This document shows, one piece after another, positions 9,233 through 18,859 of a DNA stretch of 64,000 nucleotides. The notes under the pieces are model-generated. The model saw only the letters and a list, made by a program, of their open reading frames with translations. It did not search any database and was not told the origin of the DNA. A program made the translations under genes and the position numbers. The stretch is from assembly GCA_020632695.1 (NCBI GenBank), contig JACKFB010000003.1:124001-188000 (forward strand), read 5' to 3'. The stretch's first letter is position 1; each line of letters starts with the position of its first letter. Source of the stretch: Deltaproteobacteria bacterium. Lineage in GTDB: Bacteria; Myxococcota_A; UBA9042; PHBI01; JACKFB01.

Positions 9233-10145
9233 GACCCAGGCCCCGCCCGGAGTCCTCATCCTGGGCTGTGGTTTCACCGGCATGGTGCTGGCAGCCCGCC
9301 TCGGCTTCGCCGGGCGCCCGGTGTGGGGGACCACCCGCACCGAGGCGCGCACCGCGGTCATCCGCAGCCGCGGCAGCCAGGCGGTGCTCTTCGACGGCAG
9401 CGACATGGCTCCGCTGCGCGCGCTGCGCGGGCGCATCGGCGCGGTGGTCGACTGCATCCCGCCCCGGATCGACCGGGACGGCGCGGTGGAGGACGCCACC
9501 GGTGCCATCCTCGACGTGGTGGCGGACTTCGGCCTGCGCGCCTTCGTCTACGTGTCGGCGACCAGCGTCTACGGCGACCAGCAGGGCGGCGTCGCCGACG
9601 AGCACACCGAGGCCAGCCCCGACAGCCCGCGCGGCCGGGCCCGCCGCGACGCCGAGGCGCGGGTGCTGGCGAGCGGGCTGCCGGCGATGGTGATGCGGCC
9701 CTCTGGGATCTACGGCCCGGGGCGCTCGCAGCTCCACCGGATGGCCGAGCGGCGCTACCGCCTCGTGGGCGACGGCTCGGCGCTGACCAACCGCGTCCAC
9801 GTCACCGATCTGGCGACGCTCCTGGAGGCGGCCATCGACCGCGGCACCCCCGGCGCCACCTACCTGGCCACCGACCAGCGGCCGGCCAGCCAGGCCGAGG
9901 TGGTCGAGCACATCGTCACCCGCTACGGGCTGCCGCGGCCACCCGCCATCCCGCTCGACGAGGCGCGGGTGCGCATGAGCCGCGACGTGTTCGCGATGAT
10001 CACCGGCTCGAAGCGCCTCGACCCCACCTGGACGCTGGACGCGCTGGCCGTGCGCCTGCGCTTTCCGGACTACGAGGCGGGGCTCGCCGACGTGTGGCGG
10101 CGGGACGGGGCGGCCCTGCGCGCGTTGGCCGAAGCCGCCGGGTGA
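9222..10145 (+). CDS. NAD-dependent epimerase/dehydratase-like (extended/atypical SDR)
   Basis: The 307-residue protein begins with a Rossmann nucleotide-binding loop (VLILGCGFTGMVLAARL), has the strand and motif FVYVSATSVYGD, and then RPSGIYGPGRS and NRVHVTDLA. This order is typical of epimerase/dehydratase-like SDRs such as the YeeZ group. The usual Lys four residues after the active-site Tyr is not present (YGDQQ), so catalysis may be altered. It overlaps the lipoprotein gene before it, and its TGA overlaps the GTG of the CHAT gene, so the three are translationally coupled. The substrate is unknown. Confidence 0.8.
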   Translation: MRDETQAPPGVLILGCGFTGMVLAARLGFAGRPVWGTTRTEARTAVIRSRGSQAVLFDGSDMAPLRALRGRIGAVVDCIPPRIDRDGAVEDATGAILDVVADFGLRAFVYVSATSVYGDQQGGVADEHTEASPDSPRGRARRDAEARVLASGLPAMVMRPSGIYGPGRSQLHRMAERRYRLVGDGSALTNRVHVTDLATLLEAAIDRGTPGATYLATDQRPASQAEVVEHIVTRYGLPRPPAIPLDEARVRMSRDVFAMITGSKRLDPTWTLDALAVRLRFPDYEAGLADVWRRDGAALRALAEAAG

Positions 10146-13138
10146 AGCGGCTGGTCCTGGCGCTGGCGCTGCTGGCCGCCGCTTCGTGGCCGGCGCGGGC
10201 GTGGGAGACGCCGGCCTGGTACCCGCAGCCGGTGACGCCGGCCCCGGACGACGCGACCAGCACGCGGCTGAAGAAGGAGCTCCTGGACGCCCAGGCGGCC
10301 GGCAAGCTGCTCAGCGCCTCCGAGATCGCGACCGAGCTGTTGCGGCACGACGAGCGGCGCTTCGGCAAGGACGATCCTCGCATCGAGAAGGCGCTGGACG
10401 ACGCGGCGCGGCTGGCCAGCGCGGTCGGCGACTACGTGCGGGCCGAGGAGCGCTACAGCCGGCTCCACGAGCTGGCGGCGAAGGTGCACGGGGCGGGGTC
10501 GGAGAACGCCGCCCAGGCCTTGGAGCTGGTCGGCATCGAGCGCTGGATCCGCGGCGACCACGAGGGCGCCGAGCAGAAGCTCGTCGCGGCGCTGGAGCTG
10601 CGCGAGGCGATGATGCCTCCCGACGAGCCGACCCTGGCGATGCGGCTCATCACCCTGGCGAGCTTCTTCCAGAACCGCGGCCAGTACGCCCGCGCCGAGC
10701 ACCTCTACGAGCGGGCCCTGGGCATCCACGAGCGCGCCACCGGCGCCGAGTCCTCGCCGGTGGCAGGCGTGATGGTGTCGCTGGGCTTCCTGCACCAGGC
10801 GCGCCAGGACTGGGCGCGGGCCGAGGAGGCGTTCAAGCGGGCGATCGCCATCTACGCGAAGCAGGCGGGGCCGAACGACACCTCGGTGCCGGCGTTCTCG
10901 GCGGTGCTGGCCGAACTCTACCACGCGTCCGGGCGCGAGGCGGATGCCGAGGCGGCGTGGGCGCGGTCCGAGGCCGGCTACCGCGAATACCTGGCGGCGC
11001 AGGAGGCGGCGTACCCGGCGGGCTCGCCGATGGTCCAGGCCGCCCTGCGGCTCCTGGCGGGGCAGGTGCAGCGGCGCGGGCGCCTGGACGAGGCGCGCGG
11101 CATGCTCGAGCGCGTGCTGGCGGCGGAGGAGGCCCAGTACGGTCCGGGGGCCGCGGCCTCGATGGGCACCTTGATGACGCTGGCCCAGATCGACATGGAT
11201 CAGGGGCGCTGGGACGAGGCGCGCAAGCGCTACGAGGCCGTGCTGGCGCGGCAGAAGGTGGTCTGGGGGCCCACCCACAGCCTGGGCAGCGAGTCGGTGC
11301 TGGTCACCATCGACGAGGCCCAGGGGGAGTGGGAGCAGGCGGCGCGGCGGATGGAGGGCGTGCTGAAGGGCTACGAGGCGGCCTACGGCGAGGAGAACCC
11401 GCTGATCGCCGCCAACCGCATGCGCCTGGGCATCCTGCGCTGGGCCCAGCACCGGCTCGGCGACGCCGTGACGCTGGTCGGGCGGTCCGAGGCGGTGGTC
11501 GAGCCGCAGCTCCGCACGCTGCTGGCGGTGGGCACCGAGCAGGACCGGCGCACCGTGCTGGCGCAGCACGCGTGGCAGACCGACGTCGCCGTCTCGCTGG
11601 GCGCCGACCCGGAGGCGCCCCCGGCGGCCGCGGAGCTGGGGCTACGGCTGGTGCTGCGGCGCAAGGGGCGGCTGCTCGACGCGATGGCCAACACGATGGG
11701 GACGCTGCGAAAGAAGCTCTCGCCCGCGGACCGCGAGGCGCTCGACGATCTGGGCGCGGCGCGCTCCCAGCTCGCGAAGCTGGTGACCCAGGGCGCGCCC
11801 CCCGCCGGCGAGGAGGCGCTGCGAAAGAAGCGCCTCCTCGAGCTCTCCGACACCATCCGGCGCCTCGAGGTGCAGATCGCGGCGCGCAGCGTCGAGTACC
11901 GGGTGCAGACCGCCGAGGTCACGGTCGCGGGCGTGCGCGCCCAGCTCCCGGAGGCGACCGCGCTGGTCGAGATCGTCGCCTACCGCCAGGCCGACCCGCT
12001 GCGCGGCAGCACCAGGGCGGTCACCGACGCCCGTCGCTACGCGGCTTTCGTGCTGCCCCACAGCGGCCCGGTGCGCCGCGTGGAGCTGGGCCCGGCCGAG
12101 CCGATCGAGAAGGCGGTGTCGGCGTTTCGCGAGGCCCTGGCCGACCCCGACCGCGACGACGTCAAGCGCCTGGGCCGCGCGCTGGACCGCCTGACCATGG
12201 CGCCGATCCGTCAGGCGCTGGGCTCGCTGCGCGCCGTCCTCATCGCGCCGGACGGGGCGCTGAACCTGGTGCCCTTCGCCGCGCTGGTGGACGAGCACGG
12301 TCGCTACCTCCTCGAGGACTACGCGATGAGCTACCTCACCAGCGGCCGCGACCTGCTGCGCATGAAGGTCCACGTGAAGCCCAGCGGGGTGCCGCTCATC
12401 TTCGCCGCGCCGGACTTCGAGGGCGAGGGCGCCGAGCAGACGCCGCCTGTGCCGGAGGGGCCGGTGCCGCCGACCCGGGGGCGCCTGGCCCGTGGCCTGG
12501 GCGCGCGAGCCTGGGGGGCCATCCCGGGCACCGCCCAGGAGGCCAGCGCCCTGGCAGCGGTGCTGAAGGACGCGCGGGTGCGCACCGGCTCGGCGGCCAC
12601 CGAGGCCGCGCTCAAGGGCTCGGCCGCGCCGCCGCTGCTCCACGTCGCCACCCACGGCTTCTTCCTGCCCGCGACCGACGCCGCGGGGGGCGCCGACGCC
12701 GACAACCCGCTGCTGCGCTCGGGCCTCGTGCTGGCGGGCGCCAACCACCTGGTGAGCGGCCCCGACGACGGCGTCCTCACCGCGCTGGAGGCCAGCGGCC
12801 TGGACCTGTGGGGCACGCGCCTGGTCGTGCTCTCGGCGTGCGAGACCGGCGTGGGCGAGGTCTCCAGCGGCGACGGCGTCTACGGGCTGCGGCGCGCGCT
12901 GGTGATGGCCGGCAGCGAGTCGCAGCTCCTGAGCCTGTGGCAGGTGGACGACGAGGCTACCCGCGACCTGATGGTCGGCTTCTACCGCGGGCTGCTCGGG
13001 GGGAGCGGCCGGGCGGCGTCGCTGCTCGCCGAGCAGCGGCGCATGCAGGCCGACCCCGAGACCGCCCACCCCTACTTCTGGGCCCCCTTCATCGAGGCGG
13101 GCGACTGGCGCCCGCTGCCCGTCTCGCGCGCCCGCTGA
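10142..13138 (+). CDS. Secreted TPR-CHAT domain protein
   Basis: The GTG at 10142 overlaps the previous stop and gives 998 residues. A signal peptide (MKRLVLALALLAAASWPARA) has no lipobox Cys, so periplasmic or extracellular location is inferred. Residues of about 60-480 are tetratricopeptide repeats (for example RGQYARAEHLYERALGIHE). A helical linker follows. The last 300 residues are a CHAT caspase-like peptidase domain with the His in LHVATHGFFL (about H838) and the Cys in VVLSACETGVG (about C900), so the dyad is intact. CHAT proteins are proteases or scaffolds in bacterial stress and defence systems. A signal peptide on one is notable. Targets are unknown. Confidence 0.9.
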   Translation: MKRLVLALALLAAASWPARAWETPAWYPQPVTPAPDDATSTRLKKELLDAQAAGKLLSASEIATELLRHDERRFGKDDPRIEKALDDAARLASAVGDYVRAEERYSRLHELAAKVHGAGSENAAQALELVGIERWIRGDHEGAEQKLVAALELREAMMPPDEPTLAMRLITLASFFQNRGQYARAEHLYERALGIHERATGAESSPVAGVMVSLGFLHQARQDWARAEEAFKRAIAIYAKQAGPNDTSVPAFSAVLAELYHASGREADAEAAWARSEAGYREYLAAQEAAYPAGSPMVQAALRLLAGQVQRRGRLDEARGMLERVLAAEEAQYGPGAAASMGTLMTLAQIDMDQGRWDEARKRYEAVLARQKVVWGPTHSLGSESVLVTIDEAQGEWEQAARRMEGVLKGYEAAYGEENPLIAANRMRLGILRWAQHRLGDAVTLVGRSEAVVEPQLRTLLAVGTEQDRRTVLAQHAWQTDVAVSLGADPEAPPAAAELGLRLVLRRKGRLLDAMANTMGTLRKKLSPADREALDDLGAARSQLAKLVTQGAPPAGEEALRKKRLLELSDTIRRLEVQIAARSVEYRVQTAEVTVAGVRAQLPEATALVEIVAYRQADPLRGSTRAVTDARRYAAFVLPHSGPVRRVELGPAEPIEKAVSAFREALADPDRDDVKRLGRALDRLTMAPIRQALGSLRAVLIAPDGALNLVPFAALVDEHGRYLLEDYAMSYLTSGRDLLRMKVHVKPSGVPLIFAAPDFEGEGAEQTPPVPEGPVPPTRGRLARGLGARAWGAIPGTAQEASALAAVLKDARVRTGSAATEAALKGSAAPPLLHVATHGFFLPATDAAGGADADNPLLRSGLVLAGANHLVSGPDDGVLTALEASGLDLWGTRLVVLSACETGVGEVSSGDGVYGLRRALVMAGSESQLLSLWQVDDEATRDLMVGFYRGLLGGSGRAASLLAEQRRMQADPETAHPYFWAPFIEAGDWRPLPVSRAR

Positions 13139-13164
13139 GGCGGGGGCGAGGCGGCGCGCGCCGG

Positions 13165-13180
13165 CGCCGGGGCCCCGGCG
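13165..13180. terminator. 16-bp perfect G+C palindrome between convergent genes
   Basis: CGCCGGGGCCCCGGCG is perfectly self-complementary. It sits in the 43-base gap between the convergent CHAT and CAP-lipoprotein genes. It may act as a bidirectional terminator stem, though no T-run follows and a loop-free palindrome is unusual for that role. Confidence 0.4.
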
Positions 13181-13181
13181 G

Positions 13182-14819
13182 CTACTGGCAGAACCTCACG
13201 CCGAGCAGCGGGTCGAGGGACTGGGAGGCGCCCGAGCAGCGGCTCTCGCACGACGGAAGCCCGGGCCCGTGGCAGAGCGCGCGGCAGCGGAACTCGCCCG
13301 CCAGCCCGAGGCAGCCGTACCCGGGCCGGCAGTCGTTCGAGTACTTGCACTCGGCCCCCTCCTCGCCGTCGCCTGCCCAGTCGCAGACGAAGGCGCCCAC
13401 CCAGTAGCAGCCCTCGCCGTCGCCGCAGGACGCCCCGTCGCCGAAGCAGGAGGGCGGAAGGCACACCGCGGCGGGGCCCTTGGGCGAGAGCAGGCCCACG
13501 CCGTGCTCGCAGCGCGCGTCGCAGTCGCCGGAGTCGCGGTCGCAGAGCGGCCGGCATCGCGAGCCGAAGCAGGTCAGGCCGGCGGCGCAGTCGTTGACGT
13601 ACTCGCAGGCGGCGTCCAGGGGGCGCGTGCCCGACCAGAGGCAGGTCGGCTCCCCGGACAGCGCGTAGCAACCTTGGCCGGGCCCGCAGTCCTGGGCGGC
13701 GGGGGCGCAGCCCGCGGGGCGGGTGGTGAAGGTCCAGGTCTCGCTGAAGGGCTCGTCGTCGATCTCGCCTTCGACGCGCACGCGGTAGGTCGTGAGGGCG
13801 TCCAGCGGGCGGTGGGGGATCAGCGAGAAGACACCCGGGCGCAGGCTCGGGTCGTTGTCGGTGGTGAGCTCGGTGGCCGGGACGGGGCCGCCCGAGGGCT
13901 CCGGAGCCAGGCTGGCGCCCGTGACGCGCAGGGAGCCGGCCGCGTGCAGCGTGATGACGGGGCCGCTGGGGTAGCCGGCCGGCGGCGGCGGGGGCTGGGG
14001 CACCTCGGCGCCGTCCCAGCTCCAGGGGACGTCGGTGGCGCCGCGGGGGGGCCAGAACACCAGGCGCGGTGCCTCCGGCGGCGTGGCGGACTGGCCCAGC
14101 TCCATGACGTTCGCGTAGCGGGCGCCGTCGGCCAGCTCGCCGAAGCCCGCCTCGTCCACCGCCGGATCCAGGAGCGGCAGCCGATGGTAGAGCGACTCGG
14201 TCCACGAGCGGGCGGCGCCGACGCTCGAGGGCTTGAAGGCGACCACCTCGGCCATCGGCCGGCCCGGGTAGTCCGCGGCGTCCAGGCGCTGGGTGAAGGT
14301 CTTGCCGGTGAAGCCGGGCAGCCCCTCGATCTCGATGTGGGCGCTGGTCCCGCTCTGGTCGTAGGCGTCGCGGTTGCGCACCAGGAAGGACGCGTGGGCC
14401 GCCGCGGCGGCGCCCAGGTGCGGTTCGGCGCTCAGCGGGTCCAGGCCCACCTGGGCGCGGGCCGTGTTGATGTAGGCGAGCACGGCGGCCTCCCCCGAGA
14501 CGGCAGGGTCCGGTGGCGGCGCCTGGCCGTCGGCGGGCAGGGGCGCGTCCTCGGAAGCCGCGTCGTCGGCGGCGGCGTCCGCGCCGCTGGCGTCCGGCCC
14601 GGCCGGGCCCGCGTCGCGCCCGGCGTCGGTCGACCAGGCGTCGCCGGTCTCGCCCGGTCCCTGGTCCCGAGCGCTGGCGTCGGTCGAGGAGGCGGCGTCG
14701 GCGACGCGCGAGGGGAGGGTGAAGGGTTCGCAGGACAGCGCCGTGGCGACGAGCAGGAGCCCCATCGCGGTCAGCAGCGGACTGTGGAGGCGGCCGTGGG
14801 CGTGACGTTTCATGGTCAT
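13182..14819 (-). CDS. CAP (SCP/PR-1) domain lipoprotein with Cys-rich tail
   Basis: From ATG 14819 the product is 545 residues. A lipoprotein leader ends in the lipobox TALSC. An Asp/Ala/Gly-rich linker of about 90 residues follows, then a CAP domain (AVLAYINTARAQVGLDPLS onward, about 110-250). A middle region ends in a fibronectin/Ig-like strand set (TYRVRVEGEIDDE). The tail carries repeated Cys motifs (CEYVNDCAAGLTCFG, CKYSNDCRPGYGC). Bacterial CAP proteins are surface or secreted proteins of mostly unknown activity. This linker plus Cys-tail build is common in Myxococcota surface lipoproteins. A Met at 14813 and an upstream start at 14849 are possible. Divergent from the ECF sigma gene. 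Confidence 0.8.
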   Translation of the reverse strand: MTMKRHAHGRLHSPLLTAMGLLLVATALSCEPFTLPSRVADAASSTDASARDQGPGETGDAWSTDAGRDAGPAGPDASGADAAADDAASEDAPLPADGQAPPPDPAVSGEAAVLAYINTARAQVGLDPLSAEPHLGAAAAAHASFLVRNRDAYDQSGTSAHIEIEGLPGFTGKTFTQRLDAADYPGRPMAEVVAFKPSSVGAARSWTESLYHRLPLLDPAVDEAGFGELADGARYANVMELGQSATPPEAPRLVFWPPRGATDVPWSWDGAEVPQPPPPPAGYPSGPVITLHAAGSLRVTGASLAPEPSGGPVPATELTTDNDPSLRPGVFSLIPHRPLDALTTYRVRVEGEIDDEPFSETWTFTTRPAGCAPAAQDCGPGQGCYALSGEPTCLWSGTRPLDAACEYVNDCAAGLTCFGSRCRPLCDRDSGDCDARCEHGVGLLSPKGPAAVCLPPSCFGDGASCGDGEGCYWVGAFVCDWAGDGEEGAECKYSNDCRPGYGCLGLAGEFRCRALCHGPGLPSCESRCSGASQSLDPLLGVRFCQ

Positions 14820-14963
14820 CCCATCGGCCCTGGCCGGCGGGATCTTCACCAGATCCTCGCTGACGCCCTGGATCCGGGCCGCTCGAACCCGATGAACGAT
14901 CGAGGCGACCGCTGCGTTGATCCCAAGTCGGGCGTCGCCGATCCTGGCGGCCCCCTACCCGGA

Positions 14964-15548
14964 GTGAGCTTGGCCTGGTTCCGTCGACGCACCGCCGCCC
15001 CGGACGACGCCTTCGTCGAGCGCGTGCTCGCCCACGGCGACGCGCTCTATCGGTATGCGGTCCGGCTCACCGGCGACGAGGACAGCGCCGGCGACCTGGT
15101 CCAGGAGGCGCTCGCCCGCGCCGTCGAGGCCTTCGGGCGCCTGCGACCGGACACCAACCACCGGGCGTGGATCTTCACGATCCTGCGCAACGCGTGGATC
15201 TCCCGCCTGCGTCGCTCGGGCCGCGAGGCGGAGCTGGCCGAGCCGGAGCTGCTGGCCGACGAGGACGCGCCCGACCCCGCCGAGGGGCTGGTGCGAGCCA
15301 GCGACGGCTACCGGCACGGGTTCGAGGATCAGGTGCTGCGCGCGCTGGCCCGGCTGCCCGAGACCCAGCGCAGCGCCATCCTGCTCTGCGACGTCGAGGG
15401 CATGCGCTACGAAGAGATCGCGGTGGTCATGGGGTGCCCGGTCGGCACCGTGCGCAGCCGGATCCATCACGCGCGCCGTCAGCTCCGGGGCTGGCTCGAG
15501 GAATACGCTCGCGAGCGGGGTTATGGAGGGAGCGATGTCGCCATGTGA
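14964..15548 (+). CDS. ECF-type RNA polymerase sigma factor
   Basis: The product (194 residues from the GTG at 14964) has sigma region 2 (YAVRLTGDEDSAGDLVQEAL, then HRAWIFTILRNAWISRLRR) and region 4 (LPETQRSAILLCDVEG, EEIAVVMGCPVGTVRSRIHH). This is the two-domain layout of extracytoplasmic-function sigma factors. The start is uncertain: ATG 14892 gives 218 residues, and TTG 14970 has GGAG five bases upstream. Its stop lies inside the next gene, a zinc-binding membrane anti-sigma factor, so the pair forms a classic sigma/anti-sigma unit released by an envelope signal. Targets cannot be inferred here. Confidence 0.92.
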   Translation: MSLAWFRRRTAAPDDAFVERVLAHGDALYRYAVRLTGDEDSAGDLVQEALARAVEAFGRLRPDTNHRAWIFTILRNAWISRLRRSGREAELAEPELLADEDAPDPAEGLVRASDGYRHGFEDQVLRALARLPETQRSAILLCDVEGMRYEEIAVVMGCPVGTVRSRIHHARRQLRGWLEEYARERGYGGSDVAM

Positions 15549-16326
15549 TCGGATACGAGCGCACCTGTCGGCGCTGGCCGACGGGGAGATGCAGCCGCTG
15601 GAGGCGATAGCACTCCAGCGCCACCTGGCGAGCTGCGCCGGGTGTGCCGCGGAGTACGAGGCCGTCGCGGCGTTGAAGGTGAAGGTGCACGTGGCGGCCG
15701 GCGAGGTGGTCGCGCCGGCTGCGCTGCGCGCGCGGTGGCGCTCGTCGGTGAGCGAGGCGGTGGCGGCCAGGGCGCGCGGGCCCTGGTGGGCGGCCGTGGT
15801 GCTGCCGGCCGGGCTGGCGGCCGCGGCGGCGGTGCTGGCGCTGATGTTGACGACGCCGCGCTCGGAGCCTGCGCCGCGTGACGAGGTCGCGGTGGCTCCC
15901 GTCGCCGTGGCGCAGCCGCCGGAGCACCGCCCGCTGGTCCTGCTCGACGGCGACGCCCTCGAGCGCATGGCGCGTGTGCACCGGGCCACCGCGACACCGA
16001 ATCTGCTCGACGATCTGGTGCAGGCCGGCGCGCTGCTCACCTTCGAGCGCCTCCCGGCGGATTTCATGAATCGCGGGCTGGAGCGCCTGCGGGTGGTGCG
16101 CGCGCGCCACGTCGACTGCGACGCGTCCTGGATGGGGTCGAGCCTGGCGGTGCTGCGGGCCGACACGGTGGACCTCCCCGACGACGTGGACCACGCCCTG
16201 GTCGACCAGGGGGTCTTCGTGCGCTCGGTGGCGGGGCTGGAGGTGCGGGTGAGCCGCTCGGGCGACCAGATCTTCGTGCTGCTCAGCGACCCGGCGACGG
16301 TGAGCACGGTGGACACGTCGATTTGA
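15535..16326 (+). CDS. Anti-sigma factor with zinc-finger (HxxxCxxC) and one transmembrane helix
   Basis: The 263-residue product starts at ATG 15535 (GGAGGG four bases upstream), 14 bases inside the sigma gene. The N-terminal anti-sigma domain carries the ZAS motif RHLASCAGC (HxxxCxxC, about residues 30-38). A hydrophobic segment (WWAAVVLPAGLAAAAAVLAL, about 83-102) should cross the inner membrane. The remaining 150 residues would lie in the periplasm and match nothing I recognise; they may sense the signal. By family precedent it sequesters the ECF sigma factor until released by proteolysis or a conformational change. Confidence 0.88.
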   Translation: MSPCDRIRAHLSALADGEMQPLEAIALQRHLASCAGCAAEYEAVAALKVKVHVAAGEVVAPAALRARWRSSVSEAVAARARGPWWAAVVLPAGLAAAAAVLALMLTTPRSEPAPRDEVAVAPVAVAQPPEHRPLVLLDGDALERMARVHRATATPNLLDDLVQAGALLTFERLPADFMNRGLERLRVVRARHVDCDASWMGSSLAVLRADTVDLPDDVDHALVDQGVFVRSVAGLEVRVSRSGDQIFVLLSDPATVSTVDTSI

Positions 16327-16489
16327 CCGGGTCAGCGACAAGCGCAGCCGGCCGGCCGTCGCGGCCCCAGCGGCTGCCTCTTCGGGCCGGCCGCCTGCCA
16401 CAGGCCGATTGGCATGTCCCGGCGTCCGGTCGACGGATCCGTCTCGCCGGCGCCGCCGATTCGGCTCGGCTCCTGCCATCGCTGACCCC

Positions 16490-16951
16490 GTGAGCGGCCC
16501 GGTCGACAGCCCCGCGGCCGCGCTGCGGCTGGTGACCGAGCTGGGGCCCGCCGAGCGGGCGGCCGCCATGGCGCTGCGGCAGCGCGTCTTCGTCGACGAG
16601 CAGGGGGTCCCGGTGGAGCTGGAGCGCGACGGCCGCGACGGCGAGGCCCGCCACGCGGTGCTGCTCACCGCCGACGGGCGGGCCCTCGCCACCGGGCGGC
16701 TGCTGGTCCTGGGCGACACGGGCAAGCTCCAGCGCATCGCGGTGGAGCGCGGTCGCCGCGGCGAGGGGCTGGGACGCCGGGTCATGGCCGCGCTCGAGGA
16801 GCTGGCCCGCGACGCGGGCTGCCGACGGGTGCGCCTGTCGAGCCAGGTCGAGGCCATGGGCTTCTACGAGCGGCTCGGCTACGTGGCCGAGGGCGAGACC
16901 TACCTGGACGCCGGCATCCTCCACCGCGACATGACGCGAGCGCTGCGCTAG
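16490..16951 (+). CDS. GNAT family N-acetyltransferase
   Basis: The 153-residue protein shows the ElaA/YjdJ-like GNAT pattern. There is RQRVFVDEQGVP near residue 30, the strand KLQRIAVE, the acetyl-CoA loop RRGEGLGRRVM, and the C-terminal AMGFYERLGYVAEGETYLDAGI. The substrate is unknown. GTG 16490 is preferred over an upstream extension rich in Arg/Ser with no similarity. It stands alone, 160 bases after the anti-sigma gene and 285 bases before the phosphatase gene, on the same strand as both. Confidence 0.85.
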   Translation: MSGPVDSPAAALRLVTELGPAERAAAMALRQRVFVDEQGVPVELERDGRDGEARHAVLLTADGRALATGRLLVLGDTGKLQRIAVERGRRGEGLGRRVMAALEELARDAGCRRVRLSSQVEAMGFYERLGYVAEGETYLDAGILHRDMTRALR

Positions 16952-17236
16952 GGAGCTTGTAGCGGACAAGGGATTCAGGTGGATCCGGGGTGCTCTCGGG
17001 GCGATCCGGCGAGGCTTGGCGAAGCGAAGCCGTTTCCAGAACCCGGGCAAACCGAGGGGTCTGCCGCAGCGCTTCTGGGATGCGAGGCGCCCGAAAGCGC
17101 CTGGAGCCGACGAATCATCCATCCGCTGCGCGCTCCTGCCGCCTCCGCGCTGCCGGGGAGCAGGCCTGGGCCTCCTGTGGGCTACCGGCGCCGAGCCTTG
17201 ACCCGCGCGCCGGCCGCTCCCCACCATGGGAGGGAG

Positions 17237-18859
17237 ATGATGGGAGCCGATTCGATGATGGCGCGCGTGTTGCGATGGATGATGAGCGCCGCCCTGGCCT
17301 CGGCGGTCGGGTGCGCCAAGGTCACCATCGCTCGCGGCCCCTACGTCCAGGACGTTCGCGAGAATTCCGCGCTGGTCGTGTGGGAGGGCGAGGCGCCGCC
17401 GGGCGCCAGCGTGGGGTTCGGCGTGCAGAGCACCGACGAGCGCTCGGCCCCGGCCACCTGCGAGGCGATCCACTGCTCGGCGCTGCTCTCGGGGCTCGAG
17501 CCCGACACGGCCTACGTCTACCAGGTGGTGCAGGCCGACGGGACGGCCGCCCCCGAGGGGACGATCCACACGGCGCCGGCCCGGTCGCGCCCCTTCACCT
17601 TCGGGGTCTTCGGCGACAACCGCACCGACGCCCGTTCGCACCGCGCCGTGGTCGAGACGATGCGCTCGGTCGGCGCCCCCGAGTTCCTCGTGCACACCGG
17701 CGACATGGTCGAGTCGGGCAGCGACGAGGGGCAGTGGAACCAGTTCTTCGCCATCGAGGCCGAGCTGCTGCGCGACGTGCCGATCTACCCGGCGGTCGGC
17801 AACCACGAGAAGACGGGCGGAAAGGCCGCGATCCTCGAGCGCCTCTTCCATCCGCCGGCCGCCGAGTCGGGCTCCACCGCGGACACCTACTACTCGTTCG
17901 AGTGGGGAAACAGCCACTTCATCGCCATCGACGGCCAGATCCACATCGACGACGAGGACGCATGCGCTGCCCGCGGGAAGCCCTACGCCGGCTGCCTGGA
18001 CGCCGCCCAGCAGCGGTGGCTCGAGGCCGACCTGGCCAAGGCGGCGGCCGACCCGGGCATCGAGCACGTCTTCGTCTTCATGCACGTGGGCCCCTACTCG
18101 TCGAAGGTAGGGCGCACGGGCTCGGAGACCATCCGCCGGCTGCTCGGCCTCTTCGCCGAGTCGAAGGTCAAGCTGGTCATCAGCGGCCACGACCATTATT
18201 ACGAGCGAGGCGTCAGCGGCAACGGGCTCGACTACGTCATCTCGGGCGGCGGCGGGGCGCCGCTGTACCGCACCGACCCCGACCGAACCAGCGCGCTCTG
18301 GCCGCACGAGATCGACGTGAGCGTGGCCACCCACAACTTCCAGATCATCGAGGTGCGCGGCTCGCTCATCGAGGTGACCTCCTATCGCGGCGACACCGGC
18401 GCCGTCCTCGACCACTTCCTCATCGGCGAAGACCCGGACTGCGTCGCGCCGGTGGACTGCCTCGGCGAGGAGCCCGGCATCTGCGAGGGGAGCTGGACCT
18501 GCCCCGACTTCACCTGCGTCTGGGAATGTGCGCCCCCGCCTGCCTGCGAGGTGGCCGCCGACTGCCCCCTGAGCTCCGGCGGCTCCTGCCCGGGGCACTG
18601 GGAGTGCCCCTTCACCGGGCGCTGCCAGTGGGCCTGCGACGTCGTCGGTGAGTGCACCGTGGACGCCGACTGTGACGCGCTGGAGCCCTTGAACGCGTGT
18701 GAGGGCGGGCACTACGTGTGCGAGACCGCCCTGTGCGAGTGGCGCTGCGACGCGCTGCCGCCGCCGGCGGGCCCCGCCGACGACGCGGGCGAGCCCGACG
18801 CCGGAGCCGACGCGTCCATGGCCCTGCCCGCCCCACGGAGACCGGCCCGCCCGTGCTGA
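17237..18859 (+). CDS. Purple-acid-phosphatase-like metallophosphoesterase lipoprotein
   Basis: The product is 540 residues. The leader ends at a lipobox-like SAVGC. A fibronectin-type N-terminal domain (RGPYVQDVRENSALVVW) precedes a calcineurin-like phosphoesterase core. The metal ligands are all visible: VFGDNRTD, HTGDMVESG, AVGNHEK, FMHVGPY and SGHDHYYE. The last 140 residues are Cys-rich repeats (CPGHWECPFTGRCQWAC), a build shared with other secreted proteins in this window. It probably hydrolyses phosphoesters at the cell surface. AGGGAG precedes tandem ATGs (17237, 17240). Its stop overlaps the GTG of the next gene, starting a four-gene overlapping run to 21466. Confidence 0.88.
   Translation: MMGADSMMARVLRWMMSAALASAVGCAKVTIARGPYVQDVRENSALVVWEGEAPPGASVGFGVQSTDERSAPATCEAIHCSALLSGLEPDTAYVYQVVQADGTAAPEGTIHTAPARSRPFTFGVFGDNRTDARSHRAVVETMRSVGAPEFLVHTGDMVESGSDEGQWNQFFAIEAELLRDVPIYPAVGNHEKTGGKAAILERLFHPPAAESGSTADTYYSFEWGNSHFIAIDGQIHIDDEDACAARGKPYAGCLDAAQQRWLEADLAKAAADPGIEHVFVFMHVGPYSSKVGRTGSETIRRLLGLFAESKVKLVISGHDHYYERGVSGNGLDYVISGGGGAPLYRTDPDRTSALWPHEIDVSVATHNFQIIEVRGSLIEVTSYRGDTGAVLDHFLIGEDPDCVAPVDCLGEEPGICEGSWTCPDFTCVWECAPPPACEVAADCPLSSGGSCPGHWECPFTGRCQWACDVVGECTVDADCDALEPLNACEGGHYVCETALCEWRCDALPPPAGPADDAGEPDAGADASMALPAPRRPARPC

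Noticed and set aside
16952..17236. Remnant gene between the GNAT and phosphatase genes
   Set aside because: Open frames run through but have no similarity or ribosome site. Read as non-coding leader.
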